Of a stretch of 64,000 bases of DNA, positions 43,888-55,231 are shown piece by piece. The notes under the pieces were generated by a model. That model was not told where the DNA came from, searched no databases, and saw nothing but the letters and a program-made list of their open reading frames with translations. Origin of the DNA: Tupaia tana. Taxonomy: Eukaryota; Chordata; Mammalia; Scandentia; Tupaiidae. The number at the start of each line of letters is the position of its first letter. Position 1 is the stretch's first letter. The translations under genes and the position numbers were made by a program. The stretch spans positions 19,944,759 through 20,008,758 of the forward strand of contig JAKSZU010000026.1 of the NCBI GenBank assembly GCA_026018925.1, read 5' to 3'.

Positions 43888-44043
43888 GTTTTATTTAACT
43901 TTATTTATTTATTTACTTATTTTAATTTGACCAGAAAGGGGATGTAGAGAGAGAGAGAAAGCAGGCTGCCAGGTCCGGGACTCGCACCGCGGTTGGCCAT
44001 GTGGTAGTCCTGCAACCTTAATCCCCACGCCACCTGCGGGCCC
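43858..44043 (-). mobile_element. type B SINE with target duplication
   Basis: TTTTAATTTGACCAGAAAGG and GCCACCTGCGGGCCCC. GAGGCTGAGGAGCT on both sides. Confidence 0.93.
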
Positions 44044-44368
44044 CGAGGCTGAGGAGCTCTCTCAGGACCTCTTTAACAGACCTTCCTCACAGGACGGCGA
44101 GAAGCCTATGTTTACAATGACCAGGACATGGCAGTTTCTAGAGGCATTAGATTTGTAGAGACCTGATTTTGCAAACTGAATTTACTACATTGAACAGTGC
44201 TATTCTGTGATGACTTAGGCCAGGAAGGGTTACAAAGGTATTAAAACTTACCCAATGTAACCGTCTAATTAGAGCAGCTGCTCAGCCGGCAAAGGGTCCA
44301 CACAGAATTTCAGCATTTAATCTTTTACAATTTGGGTTATGAATTCAGAATGTAAAAACGTCAACATT

Positions 44369-44552
44369 TGCGGCCGGCAGGTGGCATAGTGGTTAAGGGC
44401 TCTAGACTCTCACATGGCAAACTGTGGTTCGAATCCTGAACCTGACAGCTTGCTTTCTCACTTTTCCCCTGCCTCTCTCTCACATGTTCTGTCTCTCTCT
44501 GGTCAAATTTAAATAAACAGATAAAGTTTAAAGATAATAATGATTCTATTTA
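44369..44552 (+). mobile_element. type B SINE
   Basis: GCGGCCGGCAGGTGGCATAG head and GGTCAAATTTAAATAAACAG tail. Confidence 0.93.
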
Positions 44553-44579
44553 AAAAAGTCAACTTTTTAAAATAAATGT

Positions 44580-44764
44580 ATTTTTAAAGAATTATTTATT
44601 TCTTTAATTCCATTTGTTATCATTATTTTATAATTTGTCCAGAAAGAGACAGAGAGAGAGAGAAAGGGAAAGCGAATAAGCAAGCCACCAGGTTCGAGAC
44701 TCAAACTGCGGTCAGCCATGTGGGAATCCAGCACTTTTAACCACCATGTCACCTGCCAGCCTCC
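44580..44764 (-). mobile_element. type B SINE
   Basis: TTTTATAATTTGTCCAGAAA start, reversed head GTCACCTGCCAGCC. Confidence 0.92.
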
Positions 44765-44997
44765 TAAAATAATGTACCTTAAAGTACTGTCTGACACGTA
44801 CAGTACCTGCTTCTTACAATTAAATAGTAATACAAATGATCTGAAGGAATTTTTAAAAAAACATTTAAATGGGTTACTCTGGCTAAATGTAAACATTTAC
44901 AGTACAAAGGAAAACATGAACCTTGCAAAAGATTCTTTTTTTATAATATTTTATCCCTCATTAACTTTGATGCCAAGAATACTAAGGAAGCAATACT

Positions 44998-45088
44998 CGG
45001 GACCAGCAGGCAGAGTGCTGGTTAAGGGCGCTGGACTGCCACATGACTGACCGCAGTTCAAATCCCGGACCTGGTGGCTTTCTCTCTC

Positions 45089-45123
<35 letters not shown>

Positions 45124-45174
45124 GTCCCTCTCTGGTCAAATTCAAATAATTTTTTTTTTTTTTTTTTAAAAAAA
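44998..45174 (+). mobile_element. type B SINE with target duplication
   Basis: GGGACCAGCAGGCAGAGTGC head. GAAGCAATACTC flanks both sides. Confidence 0.94.
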
Positions 45175-45238
45175 GAAGCAATACTCACAGAAAATCATTT
45201 CCCATCCTCTGAGACACCAAAAAAAGTATTTACAAATA

Positions 45239-45408
45239 TGGGGCTGGCAGGTGGCGTGGTGGTTGGGGGCGCTGGATTCCCACATGGCTGACCACGGTTC
45301 ATACCTCGGACCTGGCAGCTCGCTCGCTCGCTCTCCCCCCACCCCAACCCCCTGTCAAACTGAAATAAACAAATGAATAAAGTTAAATAAAGTAATTCTT
45401 TTTAAAAA
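45239..45408 (+). mobile_element. type B SINE with target duplication
   Basis: GGGGCTGGCAGGTGGCGTGG head; ATTTACAAAT on both sides. Confidence 0.93.
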
Positions 45409-45528
45409 AATTTACAAATAAACAAATTAACACAAAATAAAAGGCAAAATGATTATGCTGACAAGTGGGCAGTAAACCCACTGTAATTATCAGTAGTGAG
45501 GGCGCCAGAGGAAGTCACTTATCCCTAC

Positions 45529-45652
45529 CTTCTCCACTGGTGGCTTCTTGCTTTGCTCATGTCCTTGCTTAGATCTCGAACATCCGTCTTCTAGCTGGGC
45601 CCTCTTGGGTTGGCTCTGCTTCAGTTTTTGTGCCCATGATGTTATGGATTTA
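45529..45652 (-). CDS. MPHOSPH9: MPHOSPH9 coding exon 5, residues 291-332
   Basis: Encodes KSITSWAQKLKQSQPKRA, then QLEDGCSRSKQGHEQSKKPPVEK split across the exon. One leading T completes a His codon with the CA of exon 4. The acceptor is ATAAACAG and the donor AAG|GTAGGG. It is strongly basic, with the SITSWAQKLKQ core as in human MPP9. Confidence 0.94.
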
Positions 45653-45756
45653 CTGTTTATGAAGAAAAGACCAAAGTGCCTTCCTTAAATGCTCAATGCC
45701 AGTAGACACTCAGTGGGAAATGCTTCAAGTTGTTTTTCTTTTTAAAAAATATTTAC

Positions 45757-46002
45757 TGGGACCAGCAGATGGCGTAATGGCTATGTCACTGAACTCCCAT
45801 GTAGTCGACCACGGTTTGAGTCCTGGACCCAGTGGCTTAAACTCACACTGGGCATATGTGCGTGTGTGCCCAAGATCCCAAGAGGAGAATGGAGGAAAGG
45901 AATTGTGGTGTGGCCATGCCCCAGGGGGGTCATTTCTCACTGTCTCTCTGTCTTTTCAGCGAGTGTATGTGTCCTATAGCAAAAATCTCTGGGGGAAAAA
46001 AA
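45757..46002 (+). mobile_element. type A SINE
   Basis: GGGACCAGCAGATGGCGTAA head, GTCCTATAGCAAAAATCTC end. Confidence 0.93.
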
Positions 46003-46085
46003 AGAATAAATGAAGGACAAAATTCAGAGATATAAAACTAAAATATTAGGGTAAACTACAAACTTTTTAAAAGATTACTTGTTTT

Positions 46086-46391
46086 GGGAACTAGGAGTTA
46101 GCGTAATGGCTATGTCGCTGGACTCCCACGTAGTCGACTGCGGTTCGCGTCTCGGACCCGGTGGCTTACAACTCACGCCGGGCGCGTGTGCGTGTGTGCC
46201 CAAGATCCCGAGAGGAGAATGGAGGAGAAGGGATTGCGGCGTGGCCATCCCCCCTGGGGGGTGATTTCTCGCTTTCTGTCTCTATGTCTCTCTCTGTCTG
46301 TCTGGCGAGCGCACGCGCCCTATAGCGAAAAAACCTCTCCAAAAAAAAAAAAAACAAAAACAAAAAACAAACAAACAAACAAACAAAAAAA
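46086..46391 (+). mobile_element. type A SINE, diagnostic young subfamily
   Basis: Box B GGTTCGCGTCTCGG, GCTTACAACTCACGCC, CpG-rich. AAAGATTACTTGTTTT at 46070-46085 and 46392-46407. Confidence 0.97.
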
Positions 46392-46467
46392 CAAAGATTA
46401 CTTGTTTTATATTCAGCCATAGTTGTCTTTACCAAAAAGTCTCAAGTCAATCAAAATACATTAAACT

Positions 46468-46665
46468 CGGGACCAGCAGGTGGCATGGTGGTTAGGGCAC
46501 TGGACATCCACACATGGCCGATCATGGTTTCAGTCCCAGACCTGGTGGCTTGCTTTCTCACTTTCTCTCTCTCTCTCTCTGTCTCTCTCTCTCTCTCTGT
46601 GTGTCTCTGGTCAAATTAAAATAAATGAATGAATAAACTAACTAAATAAATAATTCTTTTAAAAA
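46468..46665 (+). mobile_element. type B SINE with target duplication
   Basis: GGGACCAGCAGGTGGCATGG head; AATACATTAAACT on both sides. Confidence 0.95.
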
Positions 46666-47293
46666 ATACATTAAACTTAACAAAAATTCTTTATACATTT
46701 AAAAAACATAAAACTGAAGATACTTGTATATAATCTTGGGTTTCAAATGACATGAACATGTGAGATGCATTCCACCACGGATACAGCCCTGCACTCTCAC
46801 AGTAAGCAAGCCTACAGTGCACAGAGGACTTCTGGCGAGGCTTCCCACTCCGAGAGCTCGGCAGCCGTCTAACACTGCAAACGCGAAGAAAGTCAGACGT
46901 CACCGATGTGTAATGCGGGGTCAGGGGACAACGGACCTGCATCACAGGGTCCGGGACTCACGTCCTAGGACTGCCCTGCACACACTGGGGAGGGTGTGGA
47001 CGCGCCCATGACCTAAGCTGGCTGATCACAAGGACCCAGAGTGGAATGCCTGTTCGTCTCTCTCATGGTAGAAGTAAGTGAATAAACTTTTGTAAAGTGT
47101 GTGAGTGTGTATAGACAGTATTTTATTTCAATTTTCCCCAGGCAACAAATAAAAGACCGACTTTAATGTTAAATTCTGATAAATGTTCAAATACATCTCT
47201 ATTATAGTCCAACTAAAAAGAATTTTATTTACTAGATTCTAAATATAATAAACCAATAAAACTTCCTCCAAATGATGGAAAAATTTTACTTAC
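46666..47293. other. unassigned intronic stretch left of exon 4
   Basis: Unique AT-rich DNA. No gene or repeat recognised. Confidence 0.6.
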
Positions 47294-47817
47294 TGATTTG
47301 TTTTTCCGCTGTATACTTCGGAAATCTTATTTCCACCAAGAAAATGATGTTCGAATTCACCAGGAACAACAGAAAGATCTTCCTTGACGGAGGCATGAAA
47401 CTCCGCAGTACTCTGCTTACACACACTCTGGGTTTCTGTGCCGTCTCCACGTGGACCTGCCTGCCCTGCAGGTCCCGCACGCTGTCCTCTGGAAACATCT
47501 GTGGGCTCCATGAAGTCCGCGGGGTCTTTGGATCGGTAGGTATTCAGTTCCGAGACACAGAAGGTGCCATACCCACTGCTCACTGAGCTACTGTCCACGT
47601 TGCAGTCTGGCTGTGCCGTGGACGAGTCTTGCTGCATTTCAGGTTCCTTAGACTTAGGGTAACTGACAACAGATTCATTTCTCTCGCTGTTTTCAGAAAA
47701 AAAACCCATTTGACTTTCTGAAGATCCTTGCTTGCTTGAAAACCTTCTATCACAGGAAGCCCAGGAAGCATTACTGGTCTGTAATTTGACTAAGTTTTTT
47801 ATCTCCTCCTGTATACG
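47294..47817 (-). CDS. MPHOSPH9: MPHOSPH9 coding exon 4 (largest exon), residues 117-291
   Basis: Encodes 174 codons plus two bases. It starts RIQEEIKNLVKLQTSNAS after acceptor TTGTTCCCAG and ends EVYSGKTN plus CA at donor GTAAGT. It includes DSSSVSSGYGTFCVSELN, a Ser-rich block well conserved in the family, and a less conserved Pro/Gly/Arg-rich stretch (GQRAGPAGQAGPRGDG) that looks fast-evolving. The helical start closes the first short coiled coil; the remainder looks disordered. Confidence 0.95.
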
Positions 47818-47870
47818 CTGGGAACAAAACGTTACAAATTTCGTAAGAAAGTTTATTAAACATCACTTTT

Positions 47871-48038
47871 TTTGAAGAACTACTTTTTAAATTTATTTAT
47901 TTTAATTTGACCAAGAGGGACAGAGTGAGAGAGAAGAGGAGGAGGAGTTAGAAAGCAAGCTGCCAGGTCCAGAACTCGAACCACGGTCGGCCACGTGGGA
48001 GTCCAGCATCTTTAACCACCATGCCACCTGCCGGCCCC
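47871..48038 (-). mobile_element. type B SINE 40 bases from exon 4
   Basis: Reversed tail TTTTAATTTGACCAAGAGG, reversed head CCACCTGCCGGCCCC. TAAACATCAC at 47857-47866 and 48039-48048. Just upstream of the exon 4 acceptor. Confidence 0.93.
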
Positions 48039-48117
48039 TAAACATCACATTTTTATAAACATTGGAAAAATACTGTTTCAAAATACAATATTACTCTAAT
48101 GATAATATTATGCTTTA

Positions 48118-48348
48118 TTGGGCCAGTCCTGTAAATTGTTGCCACATGGCCAACCATGGTTCAAGTCCTGGCCCTGGCAGCTCAACACACAGGAGGCCTG
48201 TGGGCACATGTGCCCCAAAGAGCAACAGGACACAGCAGTGGAGAAGGAAGCGCAGCATGACCACGCCCCACCCCCAAGCATGTCTACAGGGCACGTGCAC
48301 TCATCAGAGACAGAGTCAGAGGGAACACAGGTACACGTGCCCACTGAT
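48118..48348 (+). mobile_element. type C SINE, decayed
   Basis: GGGCCAGTCCTGTAAATTGT head, CCACATGGCCAACCATGG, then a diverged body. Confidence 0.7.
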
Positions 48349-48447
48349 GATAAAGACAGGTCAGTATGCTTTACCTTTCATTTATAAGCCAAGTGGATAT
48401 AATGTATTAACTGGTTTTTCTGCAAATATCAGAGATTTTAAAAATCA

Positions 48448-48708
48448 GGGGACCAGCAGTTGGCATAATGGCTACATCACTGGATTCCCATGTAGTTGAC
48501 CACGGTTCTAGTCCCAGACCTGGTGGCTTAAACTCACGCCGGGTACATGTGCGTGCGTGCCCAAGATCCCAAGAGGAGAATGGAGGAGAAGGGATTGTGG
48601 AGTGGCCATCCCCCTGAGGGTGATTTCTCGCTTTCTGTCTCTCTGTCTCTCTCTGTCTTTCTGGCGAGCGCACATGCCCTATAGCAAAAACCTCTCCAAA
48701 AAAAAAAT
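48448..48708 (+). mobile_element. type A SINE close to exon 3
   Basis: GGGACCAGCAGTTGGCATAA head, CCCTATAGCAAAAACCTCTC end. AAAAATCA flanks. Ends about 20 bases from the exon 3 donor. Confidence 0.95.
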
Positions 48709-48728
48709 CAATATAAATGACAACTTAC

Positions 48729-48818
48729 TTGAATTTGGTTGTGGAACTGTTCTTGCTGGGCAACTATCTGTTCTTGGCATTGTTTTTCCACCAGAGTGAA
48801 CAGCTGTAACCACCTGGC
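48729..48818 (-). CDS. MPHOSPH9: MPHOSPH9 coding exon 3, residues 87-116
   Basis: Thirty codons in phase 0: ARWLQLFTLVEKQCQEQI then VAQQEQFHNQIQ. The acceptor TTTAATAG and donor CAA|GTAAGT are clear. The Gln/Glu-rich heptads continue into the next exon, forming a short N-terminal coiled coil at about 90-130. Confidence 0.95.
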
Positions 48819-48907
48819 CTATTAAATTATAAAATAGCTTAGTTAAAGATCATTGTTTTAGTATTTCACAGAAAAAGTCCTCCAGAGAGAAAGGGTCTTT
48901 CTTCTTC

Positions 48908-49086
48908 AATTACTTTAAGAATTATTTAACTTTATTTATTATTATTATTTTCCAGTTTAATCAGAGAGAGACAGAGAAAGAGAGAGAAAGTGAGAAAGCA
49001 AGCCACCACCAGGTCCAAGACTCGAACTGTGATTGCCCACATGGAAGTCCAGTGCCTGTAACCACCACGCCACCTGCCAGCCCCTC
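48908..49086 (-). mobile_element. type B SINE
   Basis: CCAGTTTAATCAGAGAGAGA start, reversed head CCACCTGCCAGCCCC. Confidence 0.92.
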
Positions 49087-49744
49087 TTAAATTATTTTTT
49101 AATGTAAACTTTATAAGCCACATTAAATAGTCATGCTGATATACTTTATGCAAAACGACAAGGATACAGGTCTGGCCAGGCCTTTCATCTGCAACCTGAA
49201 GGCCAGGTATACCTTATTTTCCAATGACACCCCGACTCGGTGTCATCAGCTCGACTTCTGCTTCCTCAGGGACTGGTAGATGCACTTTGTGTTGGTCATG
49301 AGTCCCCACAACAGCTAACAACGCTCCTAAACACTGACCCGTACCCAGAAAAGGGCTCCACACCCTAAACAAATTATCTGGTGTTATGAATTAGTCCCTA
49401 AATTAATTATTCAAGTAAAAGGCCCTTTTCATGTCATATAGGAAGGTGTTTCAAAGCACTGCAGAGCTGAAACAGAAGGCAGTGATGAAGACTCTGAAAA
49501 CCTACGGAGCCCACCCATACCTCCCTTCACAGCTCACTCTGGGGCCACGGCCCTTCCTGCCTGCCAAGAGCAGAGAGCAGTCTCATAACCAGAGTTTGCG
49601 AAAACACTGCAGCAGATGGGGCATGGAATTCTCCAGAAGGCTAAAATGCAGTTTCCAGGCTAGTAAACCGTCAGAAGCCGGTCTACACAATAATAGCACG
49701 CGTCAGCAACAGGTAGTTACTGTCAGAACTAGCTTCCCCGTCTA
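49087..49744. other. unassigned intronic stretch
   Basis: Unique DNA left of the L2-like segment; nothing identified. Confidence 0.55.
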
Positions 49745-50165
49745 AAACCCTCCCATGTCTCCCCAGCCACCGCCTCACCGGCCCTGCACCGCCTGCTCCT
49801 ACGTGCCGGCCAGGCCCGTCTTGTTCTGCTCCGCCTGTTTGCTACGCCCCAGCCTCCTGGCCTCCTCCTGTTCCTCGAACCTGCCACAACGGTCTCCCAC
49901 CTCCCCAGCTCCGTGCTCACCCTCCTCCGCCTGGAAAACGCTCTCCTCAGCTCTCAGCAGGGCTGCATCTTCCCATCCTGTAATTTCAAGCTAGTTGTCA
50001 TCTCTCAACAACCTAAGGGCTCCTCTCTTTCTTGTTATTCTGCTCCGTTCCTTCGAAGCAATTCCCCCTTGGGAGAGAACTTCACTTGTTCCCTTTGTTA
50101 CCTTGTCTGTCTCTGCCCCTGCCCCCCTCTAGCTCCAGTACCCAGAACTCGGTGCCAAGGCGGCC
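49745..50165 (+). mobile_element. L2-like remnant
   Basis: Long C/T-rich non-coding stretch with CCTGGAAAACGCTCTCCTCA and GTTACCTTGTCTGTCTCT, resembling an L2 3' region. Weak. Confidence 0.35.
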
Positions 50166-50609
50166 ACTCAGGGAGTGGACAAAAACGCACGCTTCAAGGG
50201 GAATCTTGTTAGACTGAGACAATCCGGAAGCCTTTCAAGAAAATGTTGAAACCAGTTATTTTTTACATTTAAAATTTGAAGTCTGATAGAATTAAAACCT
50301 ATATAGCAGTAAAAGGCAAAAGAGGGCAAAAAAAAAAAAAAAAAAAAAAAAAAGAGAGAGACAACTTCTTCTGCATTTGAGAAAATAAAGCCTTTAAAAT
50401 GAAATATGACAATACTGACAGGAAAGATTAACTCTGAATCAACTAACTTCAGGGCCAGGTAGGCCAGAGCAAATTACGTTCTTTATCTTCTCGCTTAGCT
50501 ACGCTATCAAGTATTTTATATTAAACAAAACAAAAATAAACAAGCTGATTCTAAGAAATCCGTTTTCTTAGGTCATACTAAATTAAGCAATATTTTAAGG
50601 GTGATTCTT

Positions 50610-50776
50610 AGGACCAGCCAGTGGCATGGCGGTTAAGGGCACTGGACTCCCACATGGCCAACTGCGGTTCAAGTCCTGGACCTGGCAGCTTGCTTTCTCA
50701 CTCTCTCTCTCTCTGTCCCTCTCTGATAAAATTAAAATAAATAGTTGATAAAATAATTATTTTTTAAAAAAAAGAG
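50610..50776 (+). mobile_element. type B SINE with target duplication
   Basis: AGGACCAGCCAGTGGCATGG head; GTGATTCTTA on both sides. Confidence 0.94.
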
Positions 50777-50879
50777 TGATTCTTAACCCGATAAAGTCAT
50801 TATTCAGATAAAATTAAATTATAATAATGATAGATTACCACATAACAAAAAAATGGCTGTAATAAAAACAGGGTTCTAG

Positions 50880-51132
50880 AGACCAGCAGTTAGCATAATG
50901 GCTATGTTGCTGAACTCCCAAGTTGCCAACCATGGTTCGAGTCCTGGACCCGGAGGCTTAAACTCATGCCAGGCGCATGTGCATGCCCGAGATCCCGAGA
51001 GGAGAAAGGAGGAGAAGGAATTTGTGGCATGGCCATGCCCCCTGAGGACACTTTCTGTCTCTCTGTTTCTGTCTTTCTGGCGAGCACACGTGCCCAATAG
51101 CAAAAACCTCTCTAAAAACACCCAAAAAAAAC
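50880..51132 (+). mobile_element. type A SINE
   Basis: AGACCAGCAGTTAGCATAAT head, GCCCAATAGCAAAAACCTCT end; AAACAGGG(T/C)TCT flanks. Confidence 0.94.
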
Positions 51133-51149
51133 CAAAACAGGGCTCTGTA

Positions 51150-51405
51150 GTCCTAGTCCATGGCATGGTGGTTAAGGTAGCTCGATCCCACATGGCCAAC
51201 TGTGTGGTTCGAGTCCCAGACCCAGCAGCTTGACAAACATGACAGGCATGTGCATGTCCAAAAATCTCAAAAGGTAGGATATACGGAGAGGGAATTGTGG
51301 CATGACCATCTCCCATGAGGGATGCCTTTTAACTTTTTAACTTTCTTTCTCTCTCTTTCCTGAGAGCACATGCATCCCCTGGCAGAAATATGGGGGGAAA
51401 AAAAA
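51150..51405 (+). mobile_element. type C SINE
   Basis: CCTAGTCCATGGCATGGTGG head; GCACATGCATCCCCTGGC end. Confidence 0.85.
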
Positions 51406-51676
51406 ATAGGGCTCAGAATTCATTTGAGTGTTACTGACAAAAAGTGTCTAGTGTACCACCTGTCATACAGACAATAAATAGTAGATATTATAATAATTAT
51501 TATCTTACAACCGAAACCATGGTCTACATAATTAGCAAGGTTAAATCATTAAAACGCTAAAATGAATAGTTAAATTAATGGGGTGCTTTAAATTTGTCTT
51601 ACAATCACAGAAATAATAGCAAGAACTTATGACTATATTAAAGTATATCTATGCAAAATGTTAAAAGATTCTTTTG

Positions 51677-51942
51677 GGGACCAGCAGTTAGCGTAATGGC
51701 TATGTCGCCGGACTCCCATGTAGTCGACTGCGGTTTGCATCCCGGACCCGGTGGCTTAAAACTCATGCCGGACACGTGTGCATGCGTGCCCAAGATCCCA
51801 AGAGGAGAATGGAGAAGGAATTGCGGCGTGGGCATCCCCCTGGGGGGTGATTTCTCGCTTTCTATCTCTCTGTCTCTTTCTGTCTGTCTGGTGAGCGCAC
51901 GCGCCCTATAGCGAAAACCTCTCCAAAAAAAGAAAAAAAAAA
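51677..51942 (+). mobile_element. type A SINE with target duplication
   Basis: GGGACCAGCAGTTAGCGTAA head. Box B GGTTTGCATCCCGG. AAAAGATTCTTTTG at 51663-51676 and 51943-51956. Confidence 0.97.
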
Positions 51943-52123
51943 AAAAGATTCTTTTGATTGAATCAAAATATATAACCTTCCCAAGCCTAAGCAGTGATAA
52001 ACTTAACTACAGCAGACAAGTTTTATAAAGGAACTCTGAAGAAATTAGATCTAAAGATCTCCAGAGTTCTCAGCTGCTCAGACTACAGAAGGTCTTGTAT
52101 TTTAATAAAGTAGATTATTCCCT

Positions 52124-52269
52124 CACAAGTAGCTGAAATGAGGAAAGCGTGACCTCGAAAGGGAGATAAAATCATGAAATTTCCAGAAAAAAAGGCACAA
52201 GTAGCTGAAATGAGGAAAATGTGACCTCGAAAGGGACGTAAAATCATGAAATTTCAAGAAAAAAGGCAC
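52124..52269. repeat. 72-bp tandem duplication
   Basis: CACAAGTAGCTGAAATGAGG begins at 52124 and again at 52196. The copies differ at only a few positions. Intronic, with no coding frame. Confidence 0.93.
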
Positions 52270-52497
52270 ACTAAGAATTGCATGACCCTTACTCTTCTCA
52301 TTCTCCCTACAACGCAACACTAAAGCATCAGAGGGTTTTATTTGTTTCATATGCAATAAACACACTATATAAATTCGAGACATTTCACTGAAATGGCCAG
52401 AAGTACATTTCATTCTCTGCCAAAGTGACAAGTATTTTAAACAACTCTTCGCTGAATAATCAACTCCATGACTATATTACAAAAATGAGGTAGTCAA

Positions 52498-52665
52498 GGG
52501 GCAAGCAGGTGGCTCGGTGGTTGGGAAACTGGACTTCCACAGGACAACCACAGTTCAAGTCCCAGACACGTGGCTTGCTTTTTCTCTCTCTTTCTCTGGT
52601 CAAATTGAATACTAATAATTAATTAATTTAATTAAGTTAATAATTCTTAAAATACATATATATTT
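52498..52665 (+). mobile_element. type B SINE with target duplication
   Basis: GGGGCAAGCAGGTGGCTCGG head; AGGTAGTCA flanks. Confidence 0.92.
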
Positions 52666-53170
52666 TAAATTAGGTAGTCAGTTTTCACTAAACACACTAA
52701 AAATAGTGACTTGTCATGTCACATGAGAAGAAGAAAGTGCAGAAGAAAATAGGTTCAACTCTACAAGGTGGACGTAACTAGGTGGTTCTGGCTTATAAAA
52801 CCCTCCATCTTAAATTCACAAATACGTCCCAATTCTGACTTAAGATAGTGATTTCAAAGTATTAAAAGTAACAATTTCTAGTTAAACACAAATTTGCCAG
52901 AAGTTAAACTTTATGTTGGCAATACCTCAATTGTCTTAAAGCATGTTAGTTCAGATGTTACAAGCTAATGATTATGGACATTGGGGAACATTTACTAAAA
53001 CATTCCATTTTTAATTGTATCATTTTACAATGGTATTTTATAGGTCTTTCACACTAGCATATACTGATCATTACGTGGTAAAAAACATAAAAGGTGTAAA
53101 AACCAAAAACAATTATTTTAAGTTTGCCATAACACTCAGTGATCTTTGTAACTTTAATAATGGATGTTAA

Positions 53171-53350
53171 GGGGCCGGCAAGTGGCATGGTGGTTAAAGG
53201 TGCTGGACTCCCACATGGCCAACCACGGTTCAAATCTCAGACCTGGTGGCTTGCTTTCTCACTTCCTCTCTCTCTCTCTGTCTCTCTCTGATCAAACTGG
53301 AAAATAATAATGATAATAATAATAAATAAAGTTAAATTAAATAATAAAAA
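53171..53350 (+). mobile_element. type B SINE with target duplication
   Basis: GGGGCCGGCAAGTGGCATGG head; AATAATGGAT flanks. Confidence 0.94.
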
Positions 53351-55011
53351 AATAATGGATAATGAGGTAAGTAATTACACCTGGTGTAGCTGCTACCAAA
53401 CTCTTAAACCAGGTAATCTTTCATTCCATTTACTCTGCATTCTGAAAACAACACAAAGCTATGGTTCTAAAAGTCTAATCAGTATTTAAAACAAAATCTA
53501 ATGCTGAGTATAGTTTAACAGTATTTTGTACCTTTGTACAATGTGTTATCAAGTGTAGCCTTAGAAAGTCTATCTTGAGTATTATTCCATGAAACAAAAT
53601 TTATACAAAAGTATTCTTCTCACTGTTAAATATTTACCGTTTACCTGATGGGCAAAGAAAGAACCACTGACCTAAAAACAATATAACACAACGTATCATA
53701 GCTGAATGTGGTAATGTATGAAATAGAAGCCTTAATTTATACCTAGAACATTCAAAATATTTTAAAGTGGACTTAAGTTTTGCAAAATGATGATAATCCC
53801 ATATGAATTACTTAAAACATTAGAATTAGTAACAATTTTGGGATTCTCTCCTCTGCACAGAAATATTTTAGTCACATGTAATATACCAATTATTAAGTCT
53901 AATCACTAACATATTGTTAAAAAATACTTTCGATCACTTCTTCTCATTCACTTAGTAGCATTCTGCGATAATATACCTGACCATAATGTTAAATATCATG
54001 CTCTTCAGAACATACATTTTTAGTAATTTAGAGTTGAATAGAGGTACACTGAAATACAATTATTTCAAAATTCCAAAAATAAAACAAAACTAGATACCTC
54101 ACAGTTTTTCCAAAGTTCCGAATCAGTCTTTCCACTGTTTTGAAGCTCTTGCATTAAAGAAGTTAGGACTTCAACTGTACCTCGAATTACAGATGGTCTG
54201 GTCTTCCCTGAGGAAGAGGATACCCCATTTGTACTAAGGTGGGGACTACTTCTGTTGAAACATAAATAATTCAAATGGTTTTCTTCATTCTATCAAGGTG
54301 TTGAATAATTCAGCAGTTCAAGATTTAGCAGAGCAGTACAAAACCACTGACACTTAATCCTTCTAATGGCATCTCATTTGTTGAAAATCTGGTTACAAGT
54401 TTGTCCACAAAAGGAAAATAGGAATAAAAAGACAGACAGCACTTTATTTCCGAAAAAACCCAAGGGAGAGCCTTCTCCAGGAGGGAAAGAACACGCCAAA
54501 GTACCAGCAGAAAATGAAGTTTGTGCTAAGCAAGAACAGGAAACGCTCTCAACTTCTCAGATCTAAAAGATTCCAGAGGATTCTTTCGCTGCATTTAAGA
54601 ACAGCTCTTCATTGTGCGGTGGGGTGCTTCCTCTGCCCAGCACCCCAGTCGCGTCGGGGTAACTGGACCCCTAATTTGGTGTAATAAGCTGACGCTTATC
54701 TCTGCACTCTCTGAATAGCAGCTGTGCCTCGCAGGCGAGCGGTGGGCATGAGGACTTCGCCTGCTGTGTGTACAACAGCTCTGATTCTTTCCAGGACTGC
54801 TTTTCCAAACTTCAGGTGCATTTATTTCAGATTTATTTTATAAACACACAAAACATAATTCAGGATGTTAAAATGTGTTTAAAATCCAGTCACCAAATTA
54901 TTTATTGATACATTTCTTCCTTTCACAAAGAATTTGTAATAAAAAAAAACAAAAGAGAGGACATCAATGAAAGTAATACTAAAATAATAGAGTTAAGAGT
55001 AGAGAAAATAT
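53351..55011. other. SINE-free stretch around exon 2
   Basis: AT-rich unique intron on both sides of exon 2 (54098-54251). No element larger than the exon is recognised. Confidence 0.6.
54098..54251 (-). CDS. MPHOSPH9: MPHOSPH9 coding exon 2, residues 35-86
   Basis: Encodes SSPHLSTNGVSSSSGKTR followed by PSVIRGTVEVLTSLMQEL and QNSGKTDSELWKNCE. The acceptor is TTTCAACAG and the donor GAG|GTATCT. One leading base completes the Arg codon from exon 1, and the exon ends in phase 0. The VEVLTSLMQEL segment looks helical, and the region matches the human protein closely. Confidence 0.95.
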
Positions 55012-55222
55012 GGGACCGGCAGATGCATAATGGTTATATCGCTGGACTCCCAAGTAGTCGATTGCAATTCGAGTCCCAGACCCGGCAGCTTAAACTCAGG
55101 CTGGGTGCATGTGCGTGCATGCCCAAGATCCCAAGAGGAGAATGATTTCTCGCTTTCTGTCTCTCTCTTTCAGGCGGGCACACGCACACAGCCTATAGTG
55201 AAAACCTCTCCAAATAAAATAG
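55012..55222 (+). mobile_element. type A SINE with internal deletion
   Basis: GGGACCGGCAGATGCATAAT head; GAGGAGAATG joins directly to ATTTCTCGCTTTCTG, so the middle is missing. Confidence 0.92.
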
Positions 55223-55231
55223 GGAAAATAG

